Positions 52,810 through 63,509 of a stretch of DNA of 64,000 bases are shown piece by piece (position 1 is the first letter of the stretch; each line of letters opens with the position of its first letter). The DNA lies in the NCBI GenBank assembly GCA_032716605.1, contig CM064505.1:50788211-50852210 (forward strand). Reading direction: 5' to 3'. The notes below the pieces were generated by a model. It made no database searches. It was given only the letters and a program-made list of their open reading frames with translations, and was not told where the DNA came from. The position numbers were made by a program, and so were the translations under genes. This DNA comes from Paralithodes platypus. Taxonomy: Eukaryota > Arthropoda > Malacostraca > Decapoda > Lithodidae.

Positions 52810-55604
52810 TATAATCAAACTTCAAATCTTGTCTTCCCCATGCTTTATCAAGATTACTTTCAAACTCCCTTATTGATTCGGAGTCGACTACATACTGGGG
52901 CAGTGCGTTCCACTAATTTACCACTCTATCACAAAATGAGTTCTTTGCCTTCTCAAGCCTATTTCTTTCTTTGTAAATTTTCTTAGAGTGTCCTCTCGTT
53001 CTTGTTCCCTCCCGCATCAAGAAGATACCTTCACACACATCCTCATCATACTTTCCTGACACTATCTTAAAAGTCTCTATCATATCCCCTCTCTTTCTCC
53101 TATATGCCAGTGTCGGAAGCCCCAGTGTCCTCAACCTCTTCACATAGCCCGCGTTCTTCAACGTTGGTACTAGCTTGCTAGCTCTCCTCTGCAGTTTCTC
53201 CACTGCTTCTATATCCTTTACCATATATGGAGCCCACACCTGGTTCGCATATTCCAGGTGCGGCCTAACCAGCGCTGTAGAGAGATTCTTGAAGATTTCT
53301 TCGTCAAGTGACACAAATGTCCTTATCAGCCCTACAATTCTATTGGCTTTGTTTATCTTTTCCGCTAAATGTTCTGAGAAATTTAACTTATTGTCTATCA
53401 CTAGTCCTATATCCTTTTCTGCATTCACTTCCTCCATCGCTTCATACATACTGTATCCTACCTTGTCTATCTTGCTTGTCCCAATCCGCATGTACTTGCA
53501 TTTTTTTTGGATGAAAAGGCATTAACCAATGCTCAGACCATCCCTTCATGCCCTCCACATCTCCTTGAAGCAAACCCACACCTAATCGAAGGCCTTCATA
53601 AAATCGCAATATACCACGTCTATTACATTACCATCCTCTAGAATTTGCATCCAATCATCTACCACCTTAATTAGCTGTAGTACCGTCGACCTCCCCGGCA
53701 AGAATCCGAACTGTCTCCCACTGAAAAGTTGGTTTGATTTCATATGCTTCATTATTCCTTCTCTAATTACCGTTTCCATTAGTTTACACACAACACTTGT
53801 CAAACTGACTGGTCTATAATTTCCTGGGTCATTTCTCTTTCCCTTCTTAAAAATAGCTGTTATGTTCGCCTCTCTCCAGTCCATCGGGATTTGTCCTGTA
53901 TTAAACGATACCTCAAATAACATTTTCAATGGCTCTACCAACATCTCACCTCCTTCCTTTATGATTCTTGGGTGTATCCCATCCGGTCCTGGGGACTTAC
54001 TTCTGTTCATTTTTTCTATAGCCCTTCTTATTCTAGCATGGGAAAACTCTATTAGTTCTAGTGCCGGTGCCTGTTTGATGAGAATAGTATGCACTGCATA
54101 ATCCGACTCCACTGTTAGTACCCCCCCAAAGTATTTCCCCAGCACCTCTGCTTTCTCCTTATCAGTCTCCGCTCTACTCCCATCATCCAACCCCCCTACC
54201 AGCTCTGGGATCCCTACTCTTCTTGTTAACTTTTCCTGAATATACTTCCAGAATATTTTTGGATTATCCTTCACATTTCTAGCAATCTCTCTCTCCCTCT
54301 CCTTCACGGGGGCCCCCTCCTTGTCTCCCACCTTATTTAATGTTTATTTGTCTGCATTCCAGATCCACTTCTTTAGCTTCTATACTAGACCCCCTGTTCT
54401 TTTTTAACAATTTTAGTCTTTCCCACAATAGTTTCTTTCTTCTAATCAATGTCCAAAGCTTTCTTTTCATTGGCAATTCTGGGTTCGTTCTTTTCCTCAA
54501 TTTTGTTTTATCCTTATATTCCCTTACTGGTACACTTTTGGATACAGCATTCTCCAGTTTGACTCTAATTTTCCTCCACATTCCTTCAGCGTCTTCACCG
54601 TTCAAGTATTCCCCCCAGTCAATGTCCAAACACCGTCTCAGCAGCTCATAATCTGCTCTATCATAAATGTATATTTTTGTATTGCTTCTATTATCCCTCT
54701 CTGTTTTAATATTGCAACTAAAGCTTATACAGGCATGGTCACTACGACCTATAGGGCTATCTGCATTGACATGTTCCACTATATCCTCCTCATTGCTAAA
54801 AATCAAATCAAGTACACTCCCCTGCATCCCATCTCTATATCTTGTCATCTCTGTAATATGTTGCGTTAAAAAACAATCTCTCACTTTCTCTATAAACTTG
54901 TTTTCCAGGCTACACTGTCCCGCTGGAGTAGTACAATTTGCCCAGTTGATCCTTGGCAAATTGAAATCTCCAATCAAAATCTTATAATTGTTCTCTCTAT
55001 TATCTATTTCCTCCATTGCTTTCAGTAGTTTATCATCCTCTTCCCTACTATTATTTGGGCTTCTATATATAGAGGCAATTATAATTGATCCTCTTGCACA
55101 TTTTACTTCAATACACAAATACTCACAATACTGCTGTCTCATATCCACCTCATTAACCTTGAGCTCTTTTCTTACATAAATAAACAGTCCTCTTCCGACC
55201 TCTGCTCTAATAGCATTCCTCTCATATAACTCATAACCCTCCAAACTATACTCCACCAGTTCCCTTTCAATTCTAGCATTTTTTGGTCTTACTTCCTGTA
55301 AGGCTATGACATCAGGTTTTTCCTCTTCATCCTGCAACCTACATATCAGTTCTCTTTTCTTGTCCTGGGTAAACACATCCACATTACTAAACATAATTCT
55401 TAATCCATCTACCATTCCTTCAGCAACTACACCATCCCGCTCCTCCTGTCCGTACCCTACCACCCCCTTAGCACTACTGGGTCTGCAACTTTCTCTCCTG
55501 TCTCTCCCTGTGACACCTCCACCCTGTTCTCCTCCTCCGTCACAACTCCTATCACATTCTCTTCCCTCCCTGATCTCCCCCTCCCTTCTATTCGTATACA
55601 CCAC
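52810..55604 (-). pseudogene. CR1-type LINE ORF2, RT catalytic centre deleted
   Basis: Endonuclease (55604-54333): IMFSNVDVFTQDKKREL, VIALQEVRPKN, ILIGDFNLPRINW, GRSDHACISF. A one-base frameshift at about 54332 follows. RT start (54331-53582): SPGPDGIHPRIIKEG, GNYRPVSLTSVVCKLME, GFLPGRSTVLQLIKVVDDW and YCDFMKAFD (motif A). There the sequence jumps to a region after motif C (KKCKYMRIG, KDIGLVIDNKLNFSEH, RPHLEYANQVWAPY). Motif B and the YADD box are gone. A further stop lies at 52913, in RVVN. Confidence 0.9.
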
Positions 55605-56545
55605 TTCTTCAATTTCCCGTCCCTCACTCTCCAGTAAAAATTTCTCTTATCCTCCTCACCCAACTTTCCATTATTTTCATCAGCCTTTTCTTGTAATTCC
55701 TTTATTTTTTTTCTTTGTTCTATGCTCAAATCCTTCTTTAGTCTTATATGTTTCAGTTCTTCATTTGTGTTTAACCTCCAACTAAAATTTGTCACCGTCT
55801 CTGCCACTGCCCTGGTTTTAAACTGTACCCTTATAGGTCTCATCTCTCCCCTTTTATATCTACCTATCCTACTGACTTCCTCCACCTGCCCTTCCCATCC
55901 ATATCTGTCCACATCCACACCTTTCATGACCTCCTTCACTTTCTCCATATCCCTCACTTTCTCACTCCATTATCATTCATATGAGCCTCTATCTCCATGC
56001 ATGATTACACCCCTATCTCTGTCCATGGCCTCCCTCACGACACTCTCCTTGTTCTTCATGACCCCTACAACTGCACTCTCAAATATTTTTTTGTTCATAT
56101 TCATTTCTTCCTTTTGCTCTTTCATAATATCCTCCAACTTCTTAATTTTCTGTTCACCTACCACCGTCCATGCAGTTGACTCCTTTACTTCCTTGAATCG
56201 TCCTTCGTATTCATTCAGCTGCTCCTTCAATGCCATATTCTCTGCTCCCAGTTCATCTACCCTTTTCAATACCATCTCTAGGCTATCATTAACTTCCGAA
56301 ATAGGCCTGCATTCACTTCCTTCGCTAGGCCTATTCCCTTCCCCACCTGTCACACCACACATTACACACAGTACCTTAACTTTCTCACCAATATCCCCCT
56401 TCCATTTCTCCGTATCACTCTTCCACTTTTCCAAATCCTTCACAACATTAATAACCTCTTCTAACGTATTATCTGTGCTCTTAAACCCACGAAAACTTTG
56501 TAGCCTTTCTTCCGCCTCCGTCATTCCCGAAATTCCCTCCGCCAT
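55457..56545 (-). pseudogene. CR1-type LINE ORF1, one stop
   Basis: One frame with a single stop at 55973-55975. The N-terminal half is rich in heptad-like charged and Leu/Val positions (EEVINVVKDLEKWKSDTEKW, ELGAENMALKEQLNEYEGRF), suggesting a coiled coil. The second half (RIGRYKRGEMRPIRVQFKTR, VTNFSWRLNTNEELKHIRLK) resembles the RNA-binding fold of LINE ORF1 proteins. It would bind and package the LINE RNA. It overlaps the start of ORF2. Confidence 0.7.
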
Positions 56546-56619
56546 GTTTGTTTACAATCTCAACAACTCACAACATTACCGCTGTCCCGTCACTACACAC
56601 TCTTATTACACTATATATC

Positions 56620-57035
56620 AGTGGTGATGGGCTGGTCTATCAGAGTGAGAACTGAGCGATCTCTGCCATACCCATAGCTTACTCTGACTGTTCCTTTTAC
56701 TTATATATTTTCTAGATCTCAAGTGACGGCGTCTCTTGCGTGGATTGACCTCCTAATCTACCAAGATTGGAAGCCAAAGCGTCACATCTTTCCTTTGCCC
56801 CTCAACTTTCTCTTCATAATTGCTGAGGGGCACAGGGCCCTGGGTGGGGCTTTGGTTTCCCGGGCGTTTCCGCGCCCTCCTCAGCTCCCCGCCATGGAGT
56901 GGCTTCGGTCACCCAGGCTTTATTGTGGTCGGCAGGGAGGGTTCTGTGGGGGCGCTCGGTTGTGGCCTTGGCCTTGCTCGGGCCTTGGGGCTGTTCGGCC
57001 AGGCAGCTTGGGGAAAAACAACAACAACAACAACA
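56620..57035 (+). repeat. Repeat unit with (AAC)n tail, possible SINE or LINE end
   Basis: A GC-rich segment ending in GCTTGGGGAAAAAC and (AAC)n at about 57012-57035. No coding evidence. The tail suggests a retroposed unit on +. 57036-57209 shows nothing I can name. Confidence 0.4.
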
Positions 57036-57209
57036 CTATATATCACCCCTCCACCACACCAATATATCCTCCAAACACTTCACAAATCCTTCCTCTCATT
57101 GCTAGCCCCGTATGCACTCGATATTCCGTGATTACTTATCCATTCCCATGAACATATGCCAGAGCCTCAAAAACTTGCGTCCGCCTCCCGCCATTGTAAG
57201 CCACATAAG

Positions 57210-58710
57210 TTTTGTCTGATTGCCCATTCTACTGAGGTGCTCTGTCTCCGGGACAAGGCGTCTGCCCAGACGTTCGCCACGCCTGGGAGATAAGATGCAT
57301 GTAGATGAATGCTCAGCGATTCGGCTAGAGCGAAAATCTGTTCTGACAATTCCAACAACTTTCGAGACCTCGTTGACCCTTGCTTTTGAATGCAGTGGAC
57401 CGCATTCAAGTTGTCCACTCAAAACGCAATTGACTTCCCCTGTAATGAAGAGCCGTGAGTTTGGAGGAAAAACAGAGGGACTAAGAGCTCTTGTTGGTTT
57501 ATATGAAAGTTCGTGTCTTGGGACCACAGCCCTTGCCCCAGGTGGCCTAGGCTTGACTGATTACCCCAGCCTATTGTCCCTGAAGCATCTGTGTCTACCC
57601 ATACCGTAGGCGGAGGAGAAACCCATGTCATGATTGAGTGCAATGTTTCCTTCTTTGCCCAGACCGACAGTAAGTTGTGAATTAATGGAGGAATGGTCCA
57701 TAATTTTCCCGCTGGCAAAAGCGGGAAGAATCTGTTTCCTTCCATGATTAATCTCTTTACTTTCAGCCGGCCCAACTTTACAGTTAATTGGATCCAATTG
57801 AGAGAACCGACCAAGGACTTCCACGTCGTTCTCATTGTATTCAGACTTTGGAGGAAACGAAACAGCTTCCTGCGAAACCTGTTGCGATTGTCCACACTCT
57901 GAGTAAGAGTCAGATTGGCCGTGTCCCAGACCAGTCCTATCCATTGGATTTCCCATGTGGGGACAAGGAGAGACTTTGCCAAGTTGACCTTGAACCCTAG
58001 GGTCTGTAACATGAGTTATCACTTTGTTCACATTGATTTGACATAAACTCTCTGACTCTGCCACCACCAGTCAGTCGTCTAGATACCACATCACCTTGAT
58101 CCCTTGAGCTAGTAGAGGCATCAGGGCTTGCCGGACTAATTTTGTGAACATTCTTGGTGCTAGGTTCAACTCGAAGGATAGTCTCTGAAAGACGTAAACC
58201 TCTCGTCTGATCCTCAAGGCGAGGAATTTTTGGAACCTTTTGTTTATGGGGACATGCCAATAGGCGTCTTTCAGGTCTAGAGAACACATCCAACCTTGCG
58301 GCGAAAGTGTGAGCCTGATCTGATTCACTGTGAGCATCCTGAAGGGTGAATTGTGAATATGGGTGTTCAGATGCGAGAGATCTAGAACTGGTCGCATCTG
58401 CACACTGTCCCTCTTTGGCACAAGAAAAAGTCTGGAGGTGAAAACATGGCAAGTTGGGTCTACCCGGACAATGACATGCTTGGTAATCAACTAATCATCT
58501 CCTGGACTAGTGACTCCGCCTCTAAAGAAACTTGATTAAACTCTCGAGTTTGACGTAAACGAGGTCGCCGGAGCCACCGCCAAGTGATGCCCTTGCTTAC
58601 CACTGTCCGGGCCCAAGTTCGCCGGGGCCAGGCCCTGCGGCATGCTTGGAACGACCCAGTTTCTGTACTGGGCTCGTTCGGTTGAACTGCTCTCGGATCC
58701 AACTCGCCTG
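57210..58710 (-). pseudogene. DIRS copy F reverse transcriptase / RNase H
   Basis: On -: FLVPKRDSVQMRPVLDLS, SLDLKDAYWHVP (motif A), YLDD followed by a stop in place of Trp (58071), then in another frame IQWIGLVWDTANLTLTQS, VWVDTDASGTIGWG, a stop in place of Arg in AFRMDN (57419), and NVWADALSRR. There is also a stop at 58487. The catalytic Asp residues remain. It continues at 50956 after the inserted block. Confidence 0.88.
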
Positions 58711-59422
58711 CGATAGGCCCCGGGAGAGAGAGAGTGTGACTGACTAGTTTTTTGGTGGTGGTGGTGTTTTGGGACGAGACGGCTGGGTTTGGCAGACGTC
58801 GACCCCTGGTTAGGCTTGTGGTGAGACTTACCTTTGTTGTCCCACTTGCCTGACTGTTTACCCTGTCTGTGTTTGTGGTGAGTACCTCCCTGCTGTTGGG
58901 GAGTTCTAGAGTCTCGAAAGGAGTGTTTGGTGTGAGGAGTCTGAGGCTTATTCCCGCCTTTTGGCTTAGAGTAAGATTTCTGGTAAGGCTCCTTCCTTGG
59001 CTGGGAGGTACTCTGCCGATAGATGTCTACCATGTTAAAAACTGCACTCCATGTGTCTGGATTTAGTAACGAGGCAGTCAGTACAGGGGAAAGAGTTGCT
59101 CGGCGACCTACTTCGTCCGGAAGCTTCTTTACTAAATATACCCTTAGATCTTGGCGAGCTCTTACCGCCTCCATGATCGCTATCCTTATATCCCCTAGAG
59201 ATTGAATGGAGTTTTGTAACAGAAGCCTCCGTGAAAGTTCCGTGGCCTTCCGTACATTCTGATCAGATATGGCAGTAATGGTTCTCATGAGGGATTGGGC
59301 AATTTGGCAGCTTACTAGGTACTGAGAAAAAAGTCTAAGTGCTTTCATACGTAGCTTAAAATCTCGGTCCAAGTGGGTCGGCGGGGGAGTGCAGAATGGT
59401 TCATGCAATTCGTAAAGGACTA
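58711..59422 (-). pseudogene. DIRS copy F gag-like protein, C-terminal part
   Basis: On -: THLDRDFKLRMKALRLFSQY, SLGDIRIAIMEAVRARQDL and a basic His/Lys/Gln-rich tail, aligned with the second half of DIRS-1 gag. The upstream part is cut at 59422 by copy G, whose end AT-TTATTAGTGG follows ACTA of the gag. Confidence 0.85.
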
Positions 59423-59735
59423 ATTTATTAGTGGCCCCTCCATCATTGACGAACATGCCTATTACATAAGGCATCCTCTTCAAACACTAATCCGCCGTAG
59501 TTTTGAATCTACCGCGCAGAGCATTTAAAAACTGAGGAGCCTTCATCATGAGCGCACGCGACCTCACTCATGGCTTCAGTCATTATGAATTGGGTTCTCA
59601 CTACGAAAAAACTTCGTAAAAAATAAAAACAAAAAGAAAATAAGAATAACTATCCAATAAGCTTTCCATCATATCGTGGATGTACTTGTGTGGATTTCTG
59701 ACCAGACGCTGATTCAGGCGTCATTCTTCCTTCTC
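59423..59735 (+). repeat. Left inverted terminal repeat of DIRS copy G
   Basis: Near-identical to the left repeat of DIRS-1 (13352-13070, inverted) and to the inner part of the DIRS-1 right repeat (4790-5095). Confidence 0.92.
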
Positions 59736-61496
59736 TGCTCTGCGTTCAGCCTGCCCGGACATGCCTCCCCACGCTCCGCTAGTTCCGCATTCGTGGCGTC
59801 CCTAGTGAGTTTTTTCTCATTTGTTTACTCTAGGATGTATCGAGTAAGGTTAGGATAGGCGTAGCAGGAGTGTCCTGGGCTGGTTGCCCGCAGTGCAGTG
59901 TATTTTGGGTCGAGTGTATGGGGCATCTATTTCGGATGTACCCTCGTGGTCCCGTTGTGGACATGTGAACTTTTTCACAGCTGAGTTAGTTTGTGATGCA
60001 GGCGGCTTTCACTACGCGTTAGTTAATGCTGCCTTTTATCTTTCTGATGAGGTAAGCTTTGTTTCTGACGTTCCCAGCGTATTTTTCTTCACTTAGTGAA
60101 GTTTTTTCTGGGTCCCGAGTCAGTCTTCCCTTGGTCGGAAGTTTATGCTACGGTGGTGTGTTGGCGGTGGTTCCTGTTGTGATATTCCAGTGTTTGTGTA
60201 TATTTCAACTTTTATTATGCCGTCTACCTAGCCAGCCGCGCGTAGCTTTGCCACATGTACTAGTGTTATTGTTTATTATTGATAAATATGCCCTACTGTG
60301 TCATGTGTATCCGGGTTTTAGTTGTGTATTGGCTAATTCCTCGGACTATAATTGTTTCCTGGTTTAGTTGTGTATTGGCTAATTCCACGGATTATGGTGT
60401 GACCTTGGGGTTGTCGTGCGTGGCTCTCCTCGTGTCTCTTGTTGTTCAGATGGTGTCTGTTCAGGGTGGGTTGCCTTCCGGCGGGGTTTTCTCGGTTTCA
60501 CCATGAAAATCCCGGCCGCGAGCCGTGTTGGGCCACACGTGGTTGTTAACACTGGCTTGTTTCCCCGGCGTTGGGGTGTCTGTGGCTCTCCAGGACTGCG
60601 TCTCTGTGGATGCCTGGTTTCAGGCCTCCTTTGATTCCCGGCGGGATGGCTGTTCCCATCTATATACGATTGTTCATGCGGACATACGTTATGTAGTTTT
60701 TCTACCTGGTTTTACAAAGCCACTTGAAAAACCTAGCTGTTGTTTTAGGCGTTCCTCCCCGGCGATCTTTTACAAAGAAGTGGGGACAGGAACTTATGGG
60801 GTTAACGTTTGGACATCTCACCCGGCGGGTGCACCTGGGTAGGGTGGGATGAACGACTTATGTCTTTCAGTTAGTTAACCAATCCATTTAGTGATACTAT
60901 ATGTATCGCCGCCTTTACTTTTACGGCAATTGAAGGTTCAATTTAGGTTAATATATCGATTCTTCTCACCCGGCGGGTGCTCCTAGGTGGAGGAAAATAA
61001 GGAATTTACAAAATTCGATTTCGATTTAACCAGTTAATTTAGTGATACAAGCAGGTATCGCCGCCTTCTAACTTACGGCGATCTTTTGTGACAATTCGTT
61101 AGACATCAGATCTCGTATCATCCTGCCCTGTGCTATTCTACTAAAATATTTCAAGGGCCGGCGTCTTTTGGGGGGTTGCCTTGTTACAAAATTGAATCTT
61201 GAGCCAGTCGCCACCACCAAGAGACTATAAGCGCCATGCTGGACCGTTATATTATATCAGAGGGTATTCTTCACTTTCTTTAACAAAAGATTTGTTTAGA
61301 TTTCTGAACCCCTCCGCGTAGCGAGCTGTGTTTGTGCCATTACATCTCGTTACCCGGCGGGTTATTAACACTTGTGCGCGAACATGTTGGGTTAACCTTA
61401 TGAGCATTAATTCCTGGAAATTTTCTTTTTTTCCAGAGCTGAGCTCCGGCGGACCAATACAGACCCGGCGGTAGTTTCCTCCCACCAGTCTCTGTC
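59736..61496 (+). other. Leader of DIRS copy G
   Basis: No gene over about 1.76 kb. Holds a doubled 47-bp repeat (60313-60395) and the paired hairpin units (60905-60930, 61057-61082), each following a GATAC...GTATC palindrome, plus CACCCGGCGGGTG palindromes at about 60818 and 60968. Same order as in DIRS-1. Confidence 0.75.
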
Positions 61497-63482
61497 ATGG
61501 CTACCGTGGCCCCAGTTTTTGCTTTGTGCACTACCACTGCTTGTGCTGGTATCCCTATTTTTGCGCATACCCGTTGCATAAGGTGTGTTAAATGTCTAGA
61601 CCGTTCAAGGGGTCTCTGGGTTATGCGTAATTGTTCTTTTTGCTCCCAATTAGCTTTAAAGGTCCTTTGTGATAATGATAAGACCGCGGCGGTAGCCTTA
61701 AGAGAGGTTAGGCAACAGATGTCAGCCTACACTACCATTGTTGCACATAAATCACTTCAATGTGACAACGTCCCACTCTGGGATAGATTGCTCTCCGAAC
61801 ACCCTCCCCCTAAACGTTCCTCTAGAGTCACGAGTATTAAGCCGGCGGAGACTGGTCAGGGTTCTATATCCTCTGCGGCTACACCTAAACGCCCAAGAGA
61901 GCCTACACCCCCGGTATCCGCCTCTTCGTCTCGGGCGAGATCCCGGTCTAGGTCTCCTCTTAGACACCAGTCATCTAGTCGGGCCTCTTCACCGGCGAGT
62001 AAGAAGAGCAGGACGGAAGGTTCCACCAGTGGTCACGGCGACGATTCTTCTAGATCCAAGAATAGTTCGCGGTCACACCGTAGCCATAAATCCTCTAAAA
62101 AGGATTCTCATAAACGGAAGTCCTCTCGACATTCACCAACTTCTAGTGCATCTCATCGTACCTCTACCCCAGACAGAGTTTGTGTTAAGGCCCAAGAGTC
62201 CAGTGCAGTGCCTGTCCCAAAAGAGGATTTGCCACTTAATATTTTAACCCTGGAATTGGAAAGTTCAGGGGGTTCAGTAAGTGAGAATGTTTCAGACTCT
62301 CAAGAGAGCGTAGGCCAGGGCCTAGGTGTTTGGCGGTTTGCGCAACCAGGGTCTGATCACCCACGTCCGACTCAAACGAGTCACTCAGTAGCCGATGTCC
62401 ACAGGGACGCGGCGATCCCATCCTCTATCCCAGACTTATCTTGGCAACAAGGTACCCCTGCCTCGGCGGGGTCTTCTCAGGAGGATCAGGATGAGAAAGA
62501 TGAAGTTTCTATAATTTCGGAGATGGAAGGACAAAGGTCAGGCTCAGGCTTGGATGCCGCACAGGATACTAATGATTCACCTGTAAGTTCTTCATCAAAC
62601 CAGTTTGTTACGGCACAAGAAATTAATGGGCTGCTTACTCATGCTTTATCTAAATTTTTTGGTCAACAACAGGAAAACCCCACAATGGACTTGGGGGCTC
62701 CCAAGACAAGTTCTACGGTACGGCCTCTGATGACTTCGATTGATTTATCTAAGATCCCTAACCCTCCCACTTTGTTAACCTCAGGGATCAATAAGCCTGC
62801 TACGGCGGCTTTGACAACTTCAAATGTCAGGGTAATAACGGATGTCAATCCACCCCCTCTAGACAAAGCGCCTCTTAGAAAGGTAGCTATGCCCTTACTT
62901 TATGGGCCAGACGAGTCATGGGTTCTTTTGAACTCCTCTAAACCAGAGCTTGCCCAACCTACTTTGTCAGGGGAACTCCCGGTACCGCGTGAGTGGGTCA
63001 TCCAGGGCAATAAGTCAAAGAAACTAAGGGCCATGGATACTTTAGGTAATGTTCTGGACGTAAACATCAAGGCTATACCTAGTTATTATCATCAAGATTA
63101 TTTTGTGTATGCTTCTAAGCCTGCTTTGCCCCCTGCCTCAGCTTCAAAACTATTTTCAGACTGGTCTAAGCTGGACGGGTTTAATGATATTAAGACTCTG
63201 TCAGCTCTCACTCCTGAACTAGATTTACAGACCGTCACAGACGAGGCAGCTAATCCAGTTTTGAAGGTGGGACAGTTGGGACCAGGACCTTGGGTAGATT
63301 GGGAGGTAGAGGCTCAAAACTTTGCAACCACTTTCACTTCTAAATCTTCCCACCAGATACCTCAGGACACTCATTCTTGGTTCTCCATGCCGGTGGAACC
63401 AGGTCAACATAAACCAGGTCAGGGCCAGTCTTCGGCCAACACCAGCCAGCCGGCGAAGCGTCCAGCACCTACCCCACCATAA
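61497..63482 (+). CDS. DIRS copy G gag-like protein with internal deletion
   Basis: An open frame of 661 codons from ATG at 61497. The N-terminus has the Cys pairs CTTTACAG, CIRCVKC and CSFCSQ; then Ser/Arg-rich (SRARSRSRSPLR) and acidic parts follow. SWFSMPV is joined directly to a tail ending GQHKPGQGQSSANTSQ. Against DIRS-1 about 210 residues of the helical region are missing, yet the frame stays open. The stop that breaks the DIRS-1 gag is absent here. Start chosen because it is the same ATG as in DIRS-1, after a conserved leader. Confidence 0.88.
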   Translation: MATVAPVFALCTTTACAGIPIFAHTRCIRCVKCLDRSRGLWVMRNCSFCSQLALKVLCDNDKTAAVALREVRQQMSAYTTIVAHKSLQCDNVPLWDRLLSEHPPPKRSSRVTSIKPAETGQGSISSAATPKRPREPTPPVSASSSRARSRSRSPLRHQSSSRASSPASKKSRTEGSTSGHGDDSSRSKNSSRSHRSHKSSKKDSHKRKSSRHSPTSSASHRTSTPDRVCVKAQESSAVPVPKEDLPLNILTLELESSGGSVSENVSDSQESVGQGLGVWRFAQPGSDHPRPTQTSHSVADVHRDAAIPSSIPDLSWQQGTPASAGSSQEDQDEKDEVSIISEMEGQRSGSGLDAAQDTNDSPVSSSSNQFVTAQEINGLLTHALSKFFGQQQENPTMDLGAPKTSSTVRPLMTSIDLSKIPNPPTLLTSGINKPATAALTTSNVRVITDVNPPPLDKAPLRKVAMPLLYGPDESWVLLNSSKPELAQPTLSGELPVPREWVIQGNKSKKLRAMDTLGNVLDVNIKAIPSYYHQDYFVYASKPALPPASASKLFSDWSKLDGFNDIKTLSALTPELDLQTVTDEAANPVLKVGQLGPGPWVDWEVEAQNFATTFTSKSSHQIPQDTHSWFSMPVEPGQHKPGQGQSSANTSQPAKRPAPTPP

Positions 63483-63509
63483 AAAAACTAAAGTCTCTCT
63501 CACTCCCGG

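Larger units (their letters stand above)
52780..56600 (-). mobile_element. CR1-type LINE with internal deletion
   Basis: ORF1 (56545-55457), ORF2 (55604 to about 52810) and short ends, all on -. The boundary with LINE copy c is near 52775-52805. Neither end shows a clear duplication. Confidence 0.85.
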
